Positions 15,588-23,813 of a stretch of 32,942 nt of DNA are shown here, in pieces. The DNA lies in the NCBI RefSeq assembly GCF_000160555.1, contig NZ_GG749281.1, forward strand, positions 1 through 32,942. Reading direction: 5' to 3'. The notes below the pieces were generated by a model that saw only the letters and a list, made by a program, of their open reading frames with translations, was not told the origin of the DNA and made no database searches. The translations under genes and the position numbers were made by a program. This DNA comes from Centipeda noxia ATCC 43541. Lineage in GTDB: Bacteria > Bacillota > Negativicutes > Selenomonadales > Selenomonadaceae. Numbering within the stretch: the stretch's first letter is position 1; each line of letters opens with the position of its first letter.

Positions 15588-15630
15588 ACGGGCGGCAGCG
15601 GAAGAATAAATCTTCCGCTGCCGCCCGTTT
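15588..15630 (+). terminator. Strong terminator of the HD-methyltransferase-glucosaminidase operon
   Basis: An 18-bp perfect stem (15588-15605 with 15611-15628) and 5-base loop ATAAA, followed by GTTTCTC. The T run is weak but the stem is very stable. Confidence 0.8.
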
Positions 15631-15637
15631 CTCATCG

Positions 15638-15681
15638 AAAAAAGAAGCTGCGCCGAGATTCCCTGCGGACGCAGCTCCTTC
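15638..15681 (-). terminator. Terminator of the coiled-coil membrane protein gene
   Basis: Minus strand: AGCTGCG (15670-15676) pairs with CGCAGCT (15646-15652), then TTCTTTTTTC. It faces the plus-strand operon terminator. Confidence 0.75.
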
Positions 15682-15693
15682 TGTATATCGCTC

Positions 15694-16605
15694 TTATTCT
15701 ATAAGTTCCAGCATGCCCGGCTGTTCGATCTTCCACTTGTCATTGCGCAGAGAGAAGAGCGCAGGCATGTCCACGATGAGTTTATCGTAAATCTTGCCCG
15801 GCTCATAGCGTGCGGCGAAGGTCTCCTTCATCCCCGCCTCCTCGTGCATCCTCTGATCGTAGGGAAACATAGGACTCGGGATCACGGCATAGTCGCCCGG
15901 CTGTCCGGGGATGTCATACGCCCAGAACGTCGCCTCGCCCACATCCTCGATCGTCTCGAACTTTGGCATCGCTTTGCCGTTCTCGGCCGCATTATGATCC
16001 GTACAGATGAGGAAATGCAGATGATACTTGTCGATAAACGGCTGGCAAAGCTCTGCGCCGCGCGCAGGCGTAAAGGTCTCGCGCAGCGCATGGTAGTCGT
16101 CCAACAGATCCTGCCAGATCGGCTTGCTCTCGAGCAGCGCGTCGAGATCAATCTCCTCTTCTTGCCTCTCGGGCACAGGTTCCGGTTCCGATACAGGCGC
16201 CGGCTCAGGCTCCGGTTCCGGCGATGGAGCCGCAGTCCCGCCCTGCAGGTTCGCAATCTGTGCCGCAAGCCGCTCCGCCTGCTCCTCTGCCTGCACGATC
16301 CGCGTCTCGAGCTGCACAATCTGTTCCTTGAGCGCAGCTGCTTCGTCCGCCGCCGCACTGCCCTTGTCCGCAGATTCCTGTATCGCCGCCGAAAGGCGCT
16401 CCGCCTCCGTGCGCAGCCACGAGATGTGTCCCTCCATAACGTCGATCGTGCCGCCCGTCTGCCGCCATGCATAGTACACTGCAACAGCGGCGACGCCGAC
16501 GCTCGCCACGACGAGGACAAGCGAGAGTATCGTCATCACATCCGCCATCACGGGGTGAATAAACCCCACCGTCTGTACGGCTGCAGCCGCTGTCTCAGTC
16601 TCCAT
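15694..16605 (-). CDS. Membrane-anchored coiled-coil protein, unknown C-terminal domain
   Basis: 303 residues, not recognised. One membrane segment at about 22-46 (DVMTILSLVLVVASVGVAAV), then a heptad-like coiled coil at about 57-122 (AERLSAAIQESADKG, LKEQIVQLETRIVQAEEQAE), then a Pro-Glu spacer at about 127-150 (PEPEPEPAPVSEPEPVPE) and a globular domain of about 150 residues rich in aromatic and acidic residues (FLICTDHNAAENGKAMPKF, FWAYDIPGQPGDYAVIP, FPYDQRMHEE). The layout, anchor, rod, stiff spacer and head, suits a protein that spans part of the envelope. ATG at 16605 has AAAGG upstream. It is separated from flavodoxin by a terminator, so is probably a single unit. Confidence 0.7.
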   Translation of the reverse strand: METETAAAAVQTVGFIHPVMADVMTILSLVLVVASVGVAAVAVYYAWRQTGGTIDVMEGHISWLRTEAERLSAAIQESADKGSAAADEAAALKEQIVQLETRIVQAEEQAERLAAQIANLQGGTAAPSPEPEPEPAPVSEPEPVPERQEEEIDLDALLESKPIWQDLLDDYHALRETFTPARGAELCQPFIDKYHLHFLICTDHNAAENGKAMPKFETIEDVGEATFWAYDIPGQPGDYAVIPSPMFPYDQRMHEEAGMKETFAARYEPGKIYDKLIVDMPALFSLRNDKWKIEQPGMLELIE

Positions 16606-16703
16606 AGATCATCAACCTTTCCCTCTCTCTGTCGAACACGCATTAAGCGCATATCCGTATAAATTCTCTGCGCGATCCCCAAAATCCTGCCAGCAAATGC
16701 ACA

Positions 16704-16733
16704 GAAAAAGAGCCGCTCCGCAAGAAGCGACTC
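16704..16733 (-). terminator. Terminator of the DUF3793-flavodoxin operon
   Basis: Minus strand: GAGTCGCT (16726-16733) pairs with AGCGGCTC (16710-16717) with one G-T wobble, then TTTTTC. It is about 33 bases after the flavodoxin stop. Confidence 0.8.
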
Positions 16734-16765
16734 CATTATCCGAACCTAGGCTGCGCCGTGTATGG

Positions 16766-17200
16766 TCAGCACGCGCCGACGAGCGCCGCACCGAGCTTCT
16801 TGCTGCCCTCGATGCCCTCGGCATCCGGCTCATTTTCCACGATGAACGTATCGACGAGCTTGGCACCTGCCTGCTTCGTGCGGTCTGACCACGTCTCCAT
16901 CCATGCGCCCGCGCCCCAGCCCCACGAGCCGAAGAGCACAACAGGCTTGCCCGAGAGCTTGCCGCTGTCAACCGCAGCTGCGAAGAACGGCTCATACGAC
17001 CCCTCTTCGAGTTCCTCGGCACCCATCGAGGGGCAGCCGAGCGCAAGAGCGTCAAAGTTATCGATCTGATCGACCGAGAAGCTGTCTACCTCGAAGAGAT
17101 CGGCGTCTGCGCCTGCGCCCTTTGCGCCCTCAGCGACAGCGCCCGCCATCTTCTCCGTATTGCCCGTGCCGGACCAGTACACAACTGCTACCTTTGCCAT
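16766..17200 (-). CDS. Flavodoxin
   Basis: 144 residues, a short-chain flavodoxin. It carries electrons on FMN and replaces ferredoxin when iron is scarce. Seen: phosphate loop SGTGNT (10-15), LALGCPSMGAEELEEG and the aromatic loop LFGSWGWGAGAW that stacks on the isoalloxazine. ATG at 17200 follows GAGGA. It lies 42 bases downstream of the DUF3793 gene, apparently under the same promoter, which overlaps a Fur-like palindrome; this agrees with flavodoxin being induced by iron limitation. A terminator follows. Confidence 0.95.
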   Translation of the reverse strand: MAKVAVVYWSGTGNTEKMAGAVAEGAKGAGADADLFEVDSFSVDQIDNFDALALGCPSMGAEELEEGSYEPFFAAAVDSGKLSGKPVVLFGSWGWGAGAWMETWSDRTKQAGAKLVDTFIVENEPDAEGIEGSKKLGAALVGAC

Positions 17201-17242
17201 GTGAAATCCTCCTCATAGAATCTCGAGAGCGTGACCGCTCCC

Positions 17243-17809
17243 CTATACCGCCTGCACCAACTCAGCGAGCGGACTTCCCGCCTCCAGCCGCGTACAGAAC
17301 TCATGTGTACAGACCGAGTACTGCTCAAAGAGCGCCCGTGCCTCGGCCTCATTCGTGTAGACCTTCCAGTATCCGCTGTAAACGAAATCCTGTCCCCGCC
17401 GCGTGATAAAGCCGCGCACATCCTCCGGAGGATAGCCGAGAAACAGCCCGATCTCCGGCGGCAGTGTCTTGCGCACGCGCATTCGCAGGCGCAGGAACTC
17501 GAGACGCTCCTCCATGCTGTCCGTAATGCGGTACCCCGCCTCGCACAGCAGATCCTGCGCCTGCGGTACGGCAAGCGCACGCGCGACAAGCTCCGCGCGA
17601 TAGAAAAGGATGAGGACATATTCCTCTCCCTCCGCAACGCGGAACGTCGAGATCCCCTTGCAGGAGAAACAGGGTTCATAAGACGCGAGCAGCGCGTCAA
17701 AATCCTGAAAGCGACTCTTTTGAAACGACAGCAGACTGCCCGCCGTCAGACCCGCAAGCAGGGGTGCAGCATGATAGCCGAGCAGATGCTCAAAATCCGG
17801 GCAGCGCAT
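17243..17809 (-). CDS. DUF3793 family protein
   Basis: 188 residues. The segment FLGYPPEDVRGFITRRGQDFVYSGYWKVY near the C-terminus is the hallmark of DUF3793, a family of unknown function in anaerobic Firmicutes. Other visible features are the Cys pairs CPDF, CFSC and CTHEFC, possibly ligands for a metal or cluster, and a mid-protein charged helix LEFLRLRMRVRKTLPPE. No signal peptide or membrane span. I chose the ATG at 17809 (GGGGGAG about 6 bases upstream) over a frame to 17860, which would start almost at the transcription start. First gene of an operon with flavodoxin; the Fur-like promoter suggests a role in iron-limited electron transfer or metal handling, but that is inference. Confidence 0.88.
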   Translation of the reverse strand: MRCPDFEHLLGYHAAPLLAGLTAGSLLSFQKSRFQDFDALLASYEPCFSCKGISTFRVAEGEEYVLILFYRAELVARALAVPQAQDLLCEAGYRITDSMEERLEFLRLRMRVRKTLPPEIGLFLGYPPEDVRGFITRRGQDFVYSGYWKVYTNEAEARALFEQYSVCTHEFCTRLEAGSPLAELVQAV

Positions 17810-17870
17810 CGTAATCTCCCCCTCTGTACAAACGCACAAAATCGTACCAATGAAAATCATCCGGCTTTAT

Positions 17871-17899
17871 ATTATAGCGCAAACGATTCTCATTGGCAA
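17871..17899 (-). promoter_or_regulatory. Promoter with embedded Fur-box-like palindrome for DUF3793-flavodoxin
   Basis: Minus strand: TTGCCA (17894-17899), exactly 17 bases, TATAAT (17871-17876). The spacer contains AATGAGAATCGTT (17882-17894), which matches 11 of 13 bases of the Fur core AATGATAATCATT. A bound Fur repressor here would block RNA polymerase directly. Confidence 0.72.
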
Positions 17900-18038
17900 C
17901 CGTCCTTGTCAGAGACAGAGAGCTACCGATTTGGTCTGGGTCTATTATAGCGGAGTTTTTGTCCAGTGACAACAGAATCTTTTCGCCCGCTGTATCGGGC
18001 GATGCAGTGTAAACGCCCTATGGCCTCTGTGGAAAACA

Positions 18039-18067
18039 TTGACAAAAATCCCCGTGTGTGCTACGTT
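18039..18067 (+). promoter_or_regulatory. Promoter of metNIQ
   Basis: TTGACA (18039-18044), 17-base spacer, TACGTT (18062-18067) with an extended TGC before it; the metN start is 36 bases downstream. I see no S-box, T-box or other methionine riboswitch between. A small hairpin (CGCCCG/CGGGCG, about 17984-18001) lies upstream, without a T run. Confidence 0.55.
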
Positions 18068-18103
18068 TGTCACGGTATATTACAGCCAAAGGAAGGCTTG
18101 CCT

Positions 18104-19156
18104 ATGATATATTTGAAAAACATTGTGAAAACATATGCGGATGACATCCACGCGCTGCGCGGCATCAATCTGCGCATTGAGCGCGGGAGCATCTACGGCA
18201 TCGTCGGCCTCTCGGGTGCGGGCAAGTCCACGCTCATCCGCTGCATCAACATGCTTGAGCGTCCGACGAGCGGCGAGGTGCTCGTGGGCGGGCGCGATCT
18301 CATGCAGATGTCGGAGAGCGAGCTGCGCGAGGAGCGGCGCCACATCGGCATGATCTTTCAGCATTTCAACCTGCTGTCCTCCGCGACAGTCTATGACAAT
18401 GTCGCCTTTCCGCTGAAACTCGCGGGCAAATCTGCAGATGAAATCCATCCGAAGGTCACAGAGCTGCTCGCCCTCGTCGGTCTCTCCGACCGGGCAGACG
18501 CCTATCCGAGCCATCTCTCGGGCGGGCAGAAGCAGCGTGTCGGCATCGCGCGCGCGCTTGCCGGCGATCCGAAGGTGCTCCTCTGCGATGAGGCAACCTC
18601 AGCGCTCGATCCTCAGACGACGAAGTCCATCCTCGCGCTCATCCGCGACATCAACCGCCGCATGGGACTGACGGTCGTCGTCATCACGCACGAAATGCAG
18701 GTCATCAAGGACATCTGTGACCGCGTTGCGGTCATCGACGGAGGCGTCATCGCCGAGGAGGGAGATGTCGTTGATGTCTTTACCGAACCGCGCGAAGCAA
18801 TCACCAAAGAATTTATCAGTGTCCTGCTCTCGAACGAACTGCCGACGGCATTTCGCGGCAATCCCGTCGAGTGCGATCCGAGTCCCGGGAGCTACATGCT
18901 CCTGCGTCTCACGTTCCTCGGGGAGAGTGCGGACAATCCCGTGCTTGCGGACATGATCCGCCTCTTTCCCGACATCGAGGTTACCATGCTCTTCGGCACG
19001 CTCGACCAGATCAAGGAGATGCCGTTCGGCCGCATGATCATCGGGATGCGCGGCGAACGTGCAGAGATCGAGGCGGCCATCGCGTATCTTTCCGCACAGC
19101 ATTTGAAGCAGGAGGTGATCGGCTATGTCCGCCGAAATGATGCCCCTCTTAACTAA
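18104..19156 (+). CDS. metN: Methionine ABC transporter, ATP-binding protein MetN
   Basis: 350 residues. ATPase of the MetNIQ importer for L- and D-methionine. Seen: Walker A GLSGAGKST (35-43), Q-loop IFQHFNLL, signature LSGGQKQRVGIAR (138-150), Walker B VLLCDEATSALD and the switch HEMQVIKDICDRVAV. The last ~100 residues are the NIL domain, which binds methionine and inhibits the transporter when the cell is replete. ATG at 18104 follows AAAGGAAGG; the frame open to 17966 lies upstream of the promoter. It overlaps metI by 32 bases. Confidence 0.96.
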   Translation: MIYLKNIVKTYADDIHALRGINLRIERGSIYGIVGLSGAGKSTLIRCINMLERPTSGEVLVGGRDLMQMSESELREERRHIGMIFQHFNLLSSATVYDNVAFPLKLAGKSADEIHPKVTELLALVGLSDRADAYPSHLSGGQKQRVGIARALAGDPKVLLCDEATSALDPQTTKSILALIRDINRRMGLTVVVITHEMQVIKDICDRVAVIDGGVIAEEGDVVDVFTEPREAITKEFISVLLSNELPTAFRGNPVECDPSPGSYMLLRLTFLGESADNPVLADMIRLFPDIEVTMLFGTLDQIKEMPFGRMIIGMRGERAEIEAAIAYLSAQHLKQEVIGYVRRNDAPLN

Positions 19157-19778
19157 AGCGCTGGGCGAAACGATCTACATGGTCGCCATCAGCATGCTCA
19201 TCGCAAGTGCCATCGGCATCCCGCTCGGCGTGCTCCTGCACGTCACGGCAAAGGGTGAATTCCTCGACGCTCCGATGGTCAACCGCAGCATCGGCGCCGT
19301 CGTCAACGCCGTGCGCTCCATCCCATTCATCATCCTGATGGTCGCGATCATCCCGCTGACCCGCCTCATCGTCGGTTCGGCGATCGGCACGACTGCGGCG
19401 ATGGTGCCGCTCGTCATCGCCTCCGTTCCCTTCATTGGGCGGCAGGTCGAGACCTCTCTGCGCGAGGTGCCGCGCGGTCTCGTCGAGGCGGCACTCTCCA
19501 TGGGCGCAACGCCGATGCAGATCATCACCCGCGTCCTGCTCCCTGAGTCCATGCCCGGCATCGTCAGCCAGCTCACGACGGTCATCATCGCTCTCGTCGG
19601 CGAGTCCGCGATGGCGGGCGCGATCGGCGGCGGCGGTCTAGGTGATCTTGCGATCCGCTACGGCTACCAGAGGTTCCGTCCGGACATCATGATCGCCACC
19701 GTCGTCATTCTCATTGTTCTCGTCCAGCTCGTGCAGTTCCTGGGCAACACCCTCGCCGCACGGCTGGATAAGAGATAG
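19125..19778 (+). CDS. metI: Methionine ABC transporter, permease MetI
   Basis: 217 residues, five membrane spans, usual length for MetI. The coupling-helix EAA motif is visible as EAALSMGATPMQIITRVLLP, followed by GGGGLGDLAIRYGYQRF, characteristic of MetI. AGGAGGTGAT lies about 7 bases before the ATG, within the end of metN, so the 32-base overlap is real and translation is probably coupled. Confidence 0.96.
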   Translation: MSAEMMPLLTKALGETIYMVAISMLIASAIGIPLGVLLHVTAKGEFLDAPMVNRSIGAVVNAVRSIPFIILMVAIIPLTRLIVGSAIGTTAAMVPLVIASVPFIGRQVETSLREVPRGLVEAALSMGATPMQIITRVLLPESMPGIVSQLTTVIIALVGESAMAGAIGGGGLGDLAIRYGYQRFRPDIMIATVVILIVLVQLVQFLGNTLAARLDKR

Positions 19779-19875
19779 ATTTCCATCTCATTTCAATCAC
19801 AATATGTGCCGGACACGATCACTCGCATAACGCGTCACTTTCGTCAGGCACGTATACACAAGCAAGGAGGTTTTT

Positions 19876-20688
19876 ATGAAGAAATTACTTACACTCGTTC
19901 TCGCCCTCACAACACTTGCCCTCGTCGGCTGCGGCGGCGGCGCGAACAATTCTGCCGCCAAGACGGAGAAAGTCATCAAGGTCGGCGCATCCCCCGTTCC
20001 CCATGCCGAGATTCTCGAGGCGATCAAGCCCGAGCTCGAAAAGGAAGGCATCAAACTCGAGATCGTCGAGTTCAACGATTACGTCCAGCCGAACCTCGCA
20101 ACGAACGACAAAGAGGTCGATGCGAACTTCTTCCAGCATGAGCCGTATCTCAAGAACTTCATCACCGAGCATCCGGAGCTGAAGCTCGTGAACGTCCTCG
20201 GCGTTCACGTCGAACCGATGGGCGTCTACTCGCACAAGATCAAGAAGCTCGACGAGCTCCGAGACGGCGCTCAGGTCTCCATCCCGAGCGATCCGACCAA
20301 CGGCGGACGCGCCCTGCTCCTCCTCGAGCGTGCAGGTCTGCTGAAGCTCAAGGACGGCGTCGGCGCTGCAGCAACCGTCCAGGATGTCGTCGACAATCCG
20401 AAGCATCTGAATTTCAAAGAGATCGAAGCGCCGCAGCTGCCCCGCACCCTCGATGACGTAGACATCTCCGTCATCAACACGAACTGGGCGATGCAGGCGG
20501 ACCTCGTTCCGACGCGCGATGCCCTCTTCATGGAGGACAAGACCTCGCCGTACGTCAACATCCTCGTCGTCCGCGAGGGCGATGAGAATCGTCCCGAGAT
20601 TCAGGCCCTCATGAAGGCGCTCCACTCCGATACGGTCAAGAACTTCATCAACGAAAAGTACAAGGGTGCGATCATTCCGGCATTCTAA
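19876..20688 (+). CDS. metQ: Methionine-binding lipoprotein MetQ
   Basis: 270 residues. A type II signal peptide with lipobox LVGC places the lipid on Cys19. The NlpA/MetQ family features follow: KVGASPVPHAEILE, FNDYVQPN, EVDANFFQHEPYL, GVYSHKIKKLDEL, IPSDPTNGGRALLLLERAG and VINTNWA. It delivers methionine to MetNI. ATG at 19876 follows AGGAGG. The 97-base gap after metI has no terminator, so all three genes are probably one operon that ends at the hairpin at 20712. Confidence 0.96.
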   Translation: MKKLLTLVLALTTLALVGCGGGANNSAAKTEKVIKVGASPVPHAEILEAIKPELEKEGIKLEIVEFNDYVQPNLATNDKEVDANFFQHEPYLKNFITEHPELKLVNVLGVHVEPMGVYSHKIKKLDELRDGAQVSIPSDPTNGGRALLLLERAGLLKLKDGVGAAATVQDVVDNPKHLNFKEIEAPQLPRTLDDVDISVINTNWAMQADLVPTRDALFMEDKTSPYVNILVVREGDENRPEIQALMKALHSDTVKNFINEKYKGAIIPAF

Positions 20689-20711
20689 CAGAAATACGCG
20701 ATCCCATATTC

Positions 20712-20749
20712 AAAAAGCGGAAGCCGTCAACGGACGGCTTCCGCTTTTT
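20712..20749 (+). terminator. Terminator of metNIQ
   Basis: A 17-bp perfect stem (20712-20728 with 20733-20749) with loop AACG; A run before and T run after make it active in both directions. Confidence 0.92.
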
Positions 20750-20827
20750 GCCGTCTTTCCATAAATGGCATGCTATGATAAAATAACATTGGAATGTATT
20801 TCGCTATGAACAGGAGAGCAGGATCGC

Positions 20828-22099
20828 ATGGAGCAAATATTGATAAACAACACTATATATGGTCGATGGATGTACCGCATTCTGCTGGGACTTGCGTTCG
20901 CTTCAAACATTTCAACAGGGGCTTCATCGATATTCGCTGCAGCGGGGCTCCTTCTTGTGTTGATCCAATCTGTACGTACACGGATATCTCCCCCAGTTGA
21001 TTCCGGATTAGCTGCCGCCGTTCTCATCTATCTTGGCATTTGGGTCATCTGCGGATTGACCTCACGAGAAGCGAGCACATCTGTCGCCGCAGTAGGAGGG
21101 GCAGCACACCGTATTCTGCCGCTTTTTCTCACGATGCTTTATGTACATCACAAGGAGCAGATGCGCGCTATCATTCTCGCTTTTGCTGCCTCCGTCTGCA
21201 TTAACGACATCACAGCGTTTGTCCAGCTCGGCATTCACGGCATGGAATGGCGTCCAACTGGCCTCGTCCACTCTCCGACATTTTTAGCCAGCCATCTGCT
21301 TATGGCGATCCCCGTACTTTGTTTCTTCTCTCAACAATCATATATGAAACATTTTCAACGCCCGCTGCTGGCCCTTGCGCTGCTTTCAGGAGTTCTTCTC
21401 CTGCTGACCCAAACACGCGGTGCATGGCTTGCGGCTGCAGGCACTTCTGCGCTCTTGTTCGCACTCACCCCGCAGCTGCGCCGTGTCCTGCTCGCCGCCG
21501 CCCTGATCGGTACACTGCTTCTCAGCGCAGTTATACTGTTTTCTCCAACTTACTCGTCCCGGCTCATATCCATTTCTGATACAGGGTATGCTTCTAACCA
21601 AGAGCGAATCTACATGTGGCAGGCGGCTCTTGATATCTTCCGAGACCATCCCATTTTAGGCGTCGGCATGGACGAATACGGATATTATTACAACACGGCT
21701 TATATTCCCGATGCAGCAAGAGAACGCCCCCGTGATCCGGATGATCCGAGCACCGGTCACGGTCATCCGCACAACAACTTTCTTAAGCATCTTTCCGAAG
21801 GCGGCATCTTCGGTGCTGTGGCATTTCTCTTGCTGCACGGCTATCTTTTCTATCGCCTTTACCAGCAGTTCCATGAGGAACGCCGCCAGAGGACACCGGC
21901 CTATGCCTTAATGGGAATTCTCGTTTTTGCCGGTATTCACCTTGAGGGGCTCACCGATACAAATATCAATCAGCTCTCCATTGCGCGCGAATATTGGCTG
22001 CTGATGGGCCTCATTCTTGCCAGTGGAGCAATGGAACGCCTCCCGCATACAGCGTGCACAGAAAAATCTTCTCCGGAATCCTCGTCTCATGAATACTAA
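20828..22099 (+). CDS. O-antigen ligase (WaaL/Wzy_C) family membrane protein
   Basis: 423 residues with about 10-12 membrane segments. The long periplasmic loop contains SNQERIYMWQAALDIFRDHPILGVGMDEYG and HPHNNFLKHLSEGGIFG, the Wzy_C (O-antigen ligase/polymerase) signature including the His-Asn pair; QTRGAWLA precedes it. Members join O-polysaccharide or other lipid-linked glycans to lipid A-core or to proteins in the periplasm. It cannot be decided from sequence whether it is WaaL, a Wzy polymerase or a protein glycosylation ligase; no other sugar genes are beside it. Ribosome site GGAGAGCAGGA is slightly imperfect. It overlaps the MATE gene by 11 bases. Confidence 0.85.
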   Translation: MEQILINNTIYGRWMYRILLGLAFASNISTGASSIFAAAGLLLVLIQSVRTRISPPVDSGLAAAVLIYLGIWVICGLTSREASTSVAAVGGAAHRILPLFLTMLYVHHKEQMRAIILAFAASVCINDITAFVQLGIHGMEWRPTGLVHSPTFLASHLLMAIPVLCFFSQQSYMKHFQRPLLALALLSGVLLLLTQTRGAWLAAAGTSALLFALTPQLRRVLLAAALIGTLLLSAVILFSPTYSSRLISISDTGYASNQERIYMWQAALDIFRDHPILGVGMDEYGYYYNTAYIPDAARERPRDPDDPSTGHGHPHNNFLKHLSEGGIFGAVAFLLLHGYLFYRLYQQFHEERRQRTPAYALMGILVFAGIHLEGLTDTNINQLSIAREYWLLMGLILASGAMERLPHTACTEKSSPESSSHEY

Positions 22100-23555
22100 A
22101 GATTTCGAAAGTCCTCTTCAAACACTCAAACGTCATGAGTACATCTACGGCGTGCACAACCCGCTCACCTATGACTTTCTCCACCATAACCTGCATCATC
22201 TGCACGTCCTGCTCTTCCACAGTGCCGATCAGCAGGACTTTACACGCGGGCCGATTCTCCGGCAGCTGCTCGTATTCATGCTGCCCATCCTGCTCTCGCA
22301 GTTCCTCCAGCAATTCTACGGCATTGCCGACACGGCGCTCGTCGGGCAGGCACTCGGTGCAGAGGCGCTCGCAGCGGTTGGTACAGCGAGCCTCATCCTC
22401 TCCGTCATCGTCAACTTCTTCATCGGCTTCTCTGCAGGCCTCAGCGTCCTCGTCTCGCAGCTTTATGGAGAGAAAGAATACGCCCGCCTGAGCACCCTCG
22501 TGCAGAGCATCTTCGTCACCGTACTTGCCTTCGCCGTACTCTTCACCGCCGTGGGACTTCTCCTTACGGAGCCGCTGCTCACTGCACTTGCAACGCCCGC
22601 AGACCTTATCCCTGAGGCAAGTCTCTACCTGAGAATCACACTCCTCGGCATGCTCGCTCAGCTTGTCTACAACACCGCCGGCGCAGTTCTGCGTGCGCTC
22701 GGCAACACGACGAGCGCCCTACACTACCTCGCAGTCGCCGTTGTGCTCAATATCGCACTGGATGTCCTATTGCTCATCATCATCCCCTGCGGCATCGCAG
22801 GCGCAGCAGCCGCGACCATCATCGCCCAGTATGCGTCCGCGCTGCTCGCCCTGCGCAAATTTTTCCATCTGCACGGCGCATGGCAGTTCACACTGAGCCG
22901 CCCCTTCTTTGCACCGCACTATCTCATCCCCATCCTCAGCACAAGCATCCCCGCCGGAATGCAGGCCGTCTTTATGAGCATCTCCTCGCTCGTCATCCAG
23001 ACCTACATCAACTCCTTCGGCTACGCTGCGATGGCAGGTATGACCGTCTATGCACGCGTCGAGGGATTCCTCTACTATCCGCTGTTCGCATTCGGCATCG
23101 CCCTCACGAGCTTCATCGGCCAAAACGCCGGTGCCGGGAATCTCACTCGCGTGCGCGAGGGGCTTACAGCAAGTCTCAAGTTTTCTGCCTTCGGTGCGAT
23201 GGGTATGGCGCTCGTCGCAGGCTTCTTTGCCCCCACGCTCATCTCTCTTTTCACCGATGATCCTGCAGTTGTCAGCAATGCATTGGGCGCCGTTTACTAT
23301 ACATTTCCATTCTATTGGCTATACGGAGTCAACCAAATCTACATCGGTGCCATCCGCGGGCTCGGCAATACGATCTGCCCCATGATGGCTGCACTCGCCG
23401 CCTACTGCATCTTCCGCGTTGCATGGTTCTGGACATGGGATGCTGTCGGTATTCACTCCATGCAGATTGTCTACAATGCCTATAACGCCAGCTTCTTCGT
23501 CATGGCTGCGCTGCTCTGGTTCGGCTGGCGAAAGACGATACGAACCTTCTCGTAA
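22089..23555 (+). CDS. MATE family efflux transporter
   Basis: 488 residues, 12 predicted membrane segments. The typical MATE start FTRGPILRQLLVFMLPILLSQFLQQFYGIADTALVG is present, but only from about residue 52; before it lies an unusual hydrophilic leader rich in His and Leu (HHNLHHLHVLLFHSADQQD). The later GFGIA-type motif appears as FAFGIALTSFIGQNAGAGN. MATE proteins export drugs or metabolites with Na+ or H+. The start at 22089 overlaps the ligase gene by 11 bases and has a weak ribosome site; a later start would still have to precede about 22245. Sharing an operon with a glycan ligase hints at export of a cell-surface precursor, but this is inference. Confidence 0.9.
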   Translation: MNTKDFESPLQTLKRHEYIYGVHNPLTYDFLHHNLHHLHVLLFHSADQQDFTRGPILRQLLVFMLPILLSQFLQQFYGIADTALVGQALGAEALAAVGTASLILSVIVNFFIGFSAGLSVLVSQLYGEKEYARLSTLVQSIFVTVLAFAVLFTAVGLLLTEPLLTALATPADLIPEASLYLRITLLGMLAQLVYNTAGAVLRALGNTTSALHYLAVAVVLNIALDVLLLIIIPCGIAGAAAATIIAQYASALLALRKFFHLHGAWQFTLSRPFFAPHYLIPILSTSIPAGMQAVFMSISSLVIQTYINSFGYAAMAGMTVYARVEGFLYYPLFAFGIALTSFIGQNAGAGNLTRVREGLTASLKFSAFGAMGMALVAGFFAPTLISLFTDDPAVVSNALGAVYYTFPFYWLYGVNQIYIGAIRGLGNTICPMMAALAAYCIFRVAWFWTWDAVGIHSMQIVYNAYNASFFVMAALLWFGWRKTIRTFS

Positions 23556-23613
23556 GGCGAAAGAAAACATTGCGCGTCCTGCACACACGATCTATTTAAA
23601 TAAAGAATTTCCA

Positions 23614-23640
23614 GCACCCTTTCGGGTGTTTTTTATTTTT
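23614..23640 (+). terminator. Terminator of the ligase-MATE unit
   Basis: GCACCC pairs with GGGTGT around loop TTTC, followed by a long T-rich tract. Downstream, 23641-23743 is very AT-rich with no gene. Confidence 0.8.
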
Positions 23641-23743
23641 AAAATATCATTGTATAAGCAGCGAATATACTTCCCATTAAAATATCATATTATTTTTTTC
23701 ATATATTCTTTATGTTTATTTTATTTTACTTAACTATACTGTC

Positions 23744-23762
23744 GAAATAGATTATCATTTTT
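23744..23762 (+). promoter_or_regulatory. Fur-box-like site before the giant TonB-dependent receptor
   Basis: This 19-base stretch, with core GATTATCATT, matches 14 of 19 positions of the Fur consensus palindrome. It lies about 50 bases before the start codon in AT-rich DNA with -35/-10-like sequences (TTACTT, 16 bases, TAGATT), so it could block the promoter when iron is plentiful. Confidence 0.55.
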
Positions 23763-23813
23763 ACTCTGATTATATTATCAAGAGGTGATTGTGCTGCAAA
23801 GGAGCTATCCCTT

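Noticed and set aside
17940-18103. Methionine riboswitch (S-box/SAM type) before metN
   Set aside because: The leader from the likely start site is only about 30 bases and has none of the S-box or SAM-II motifs.
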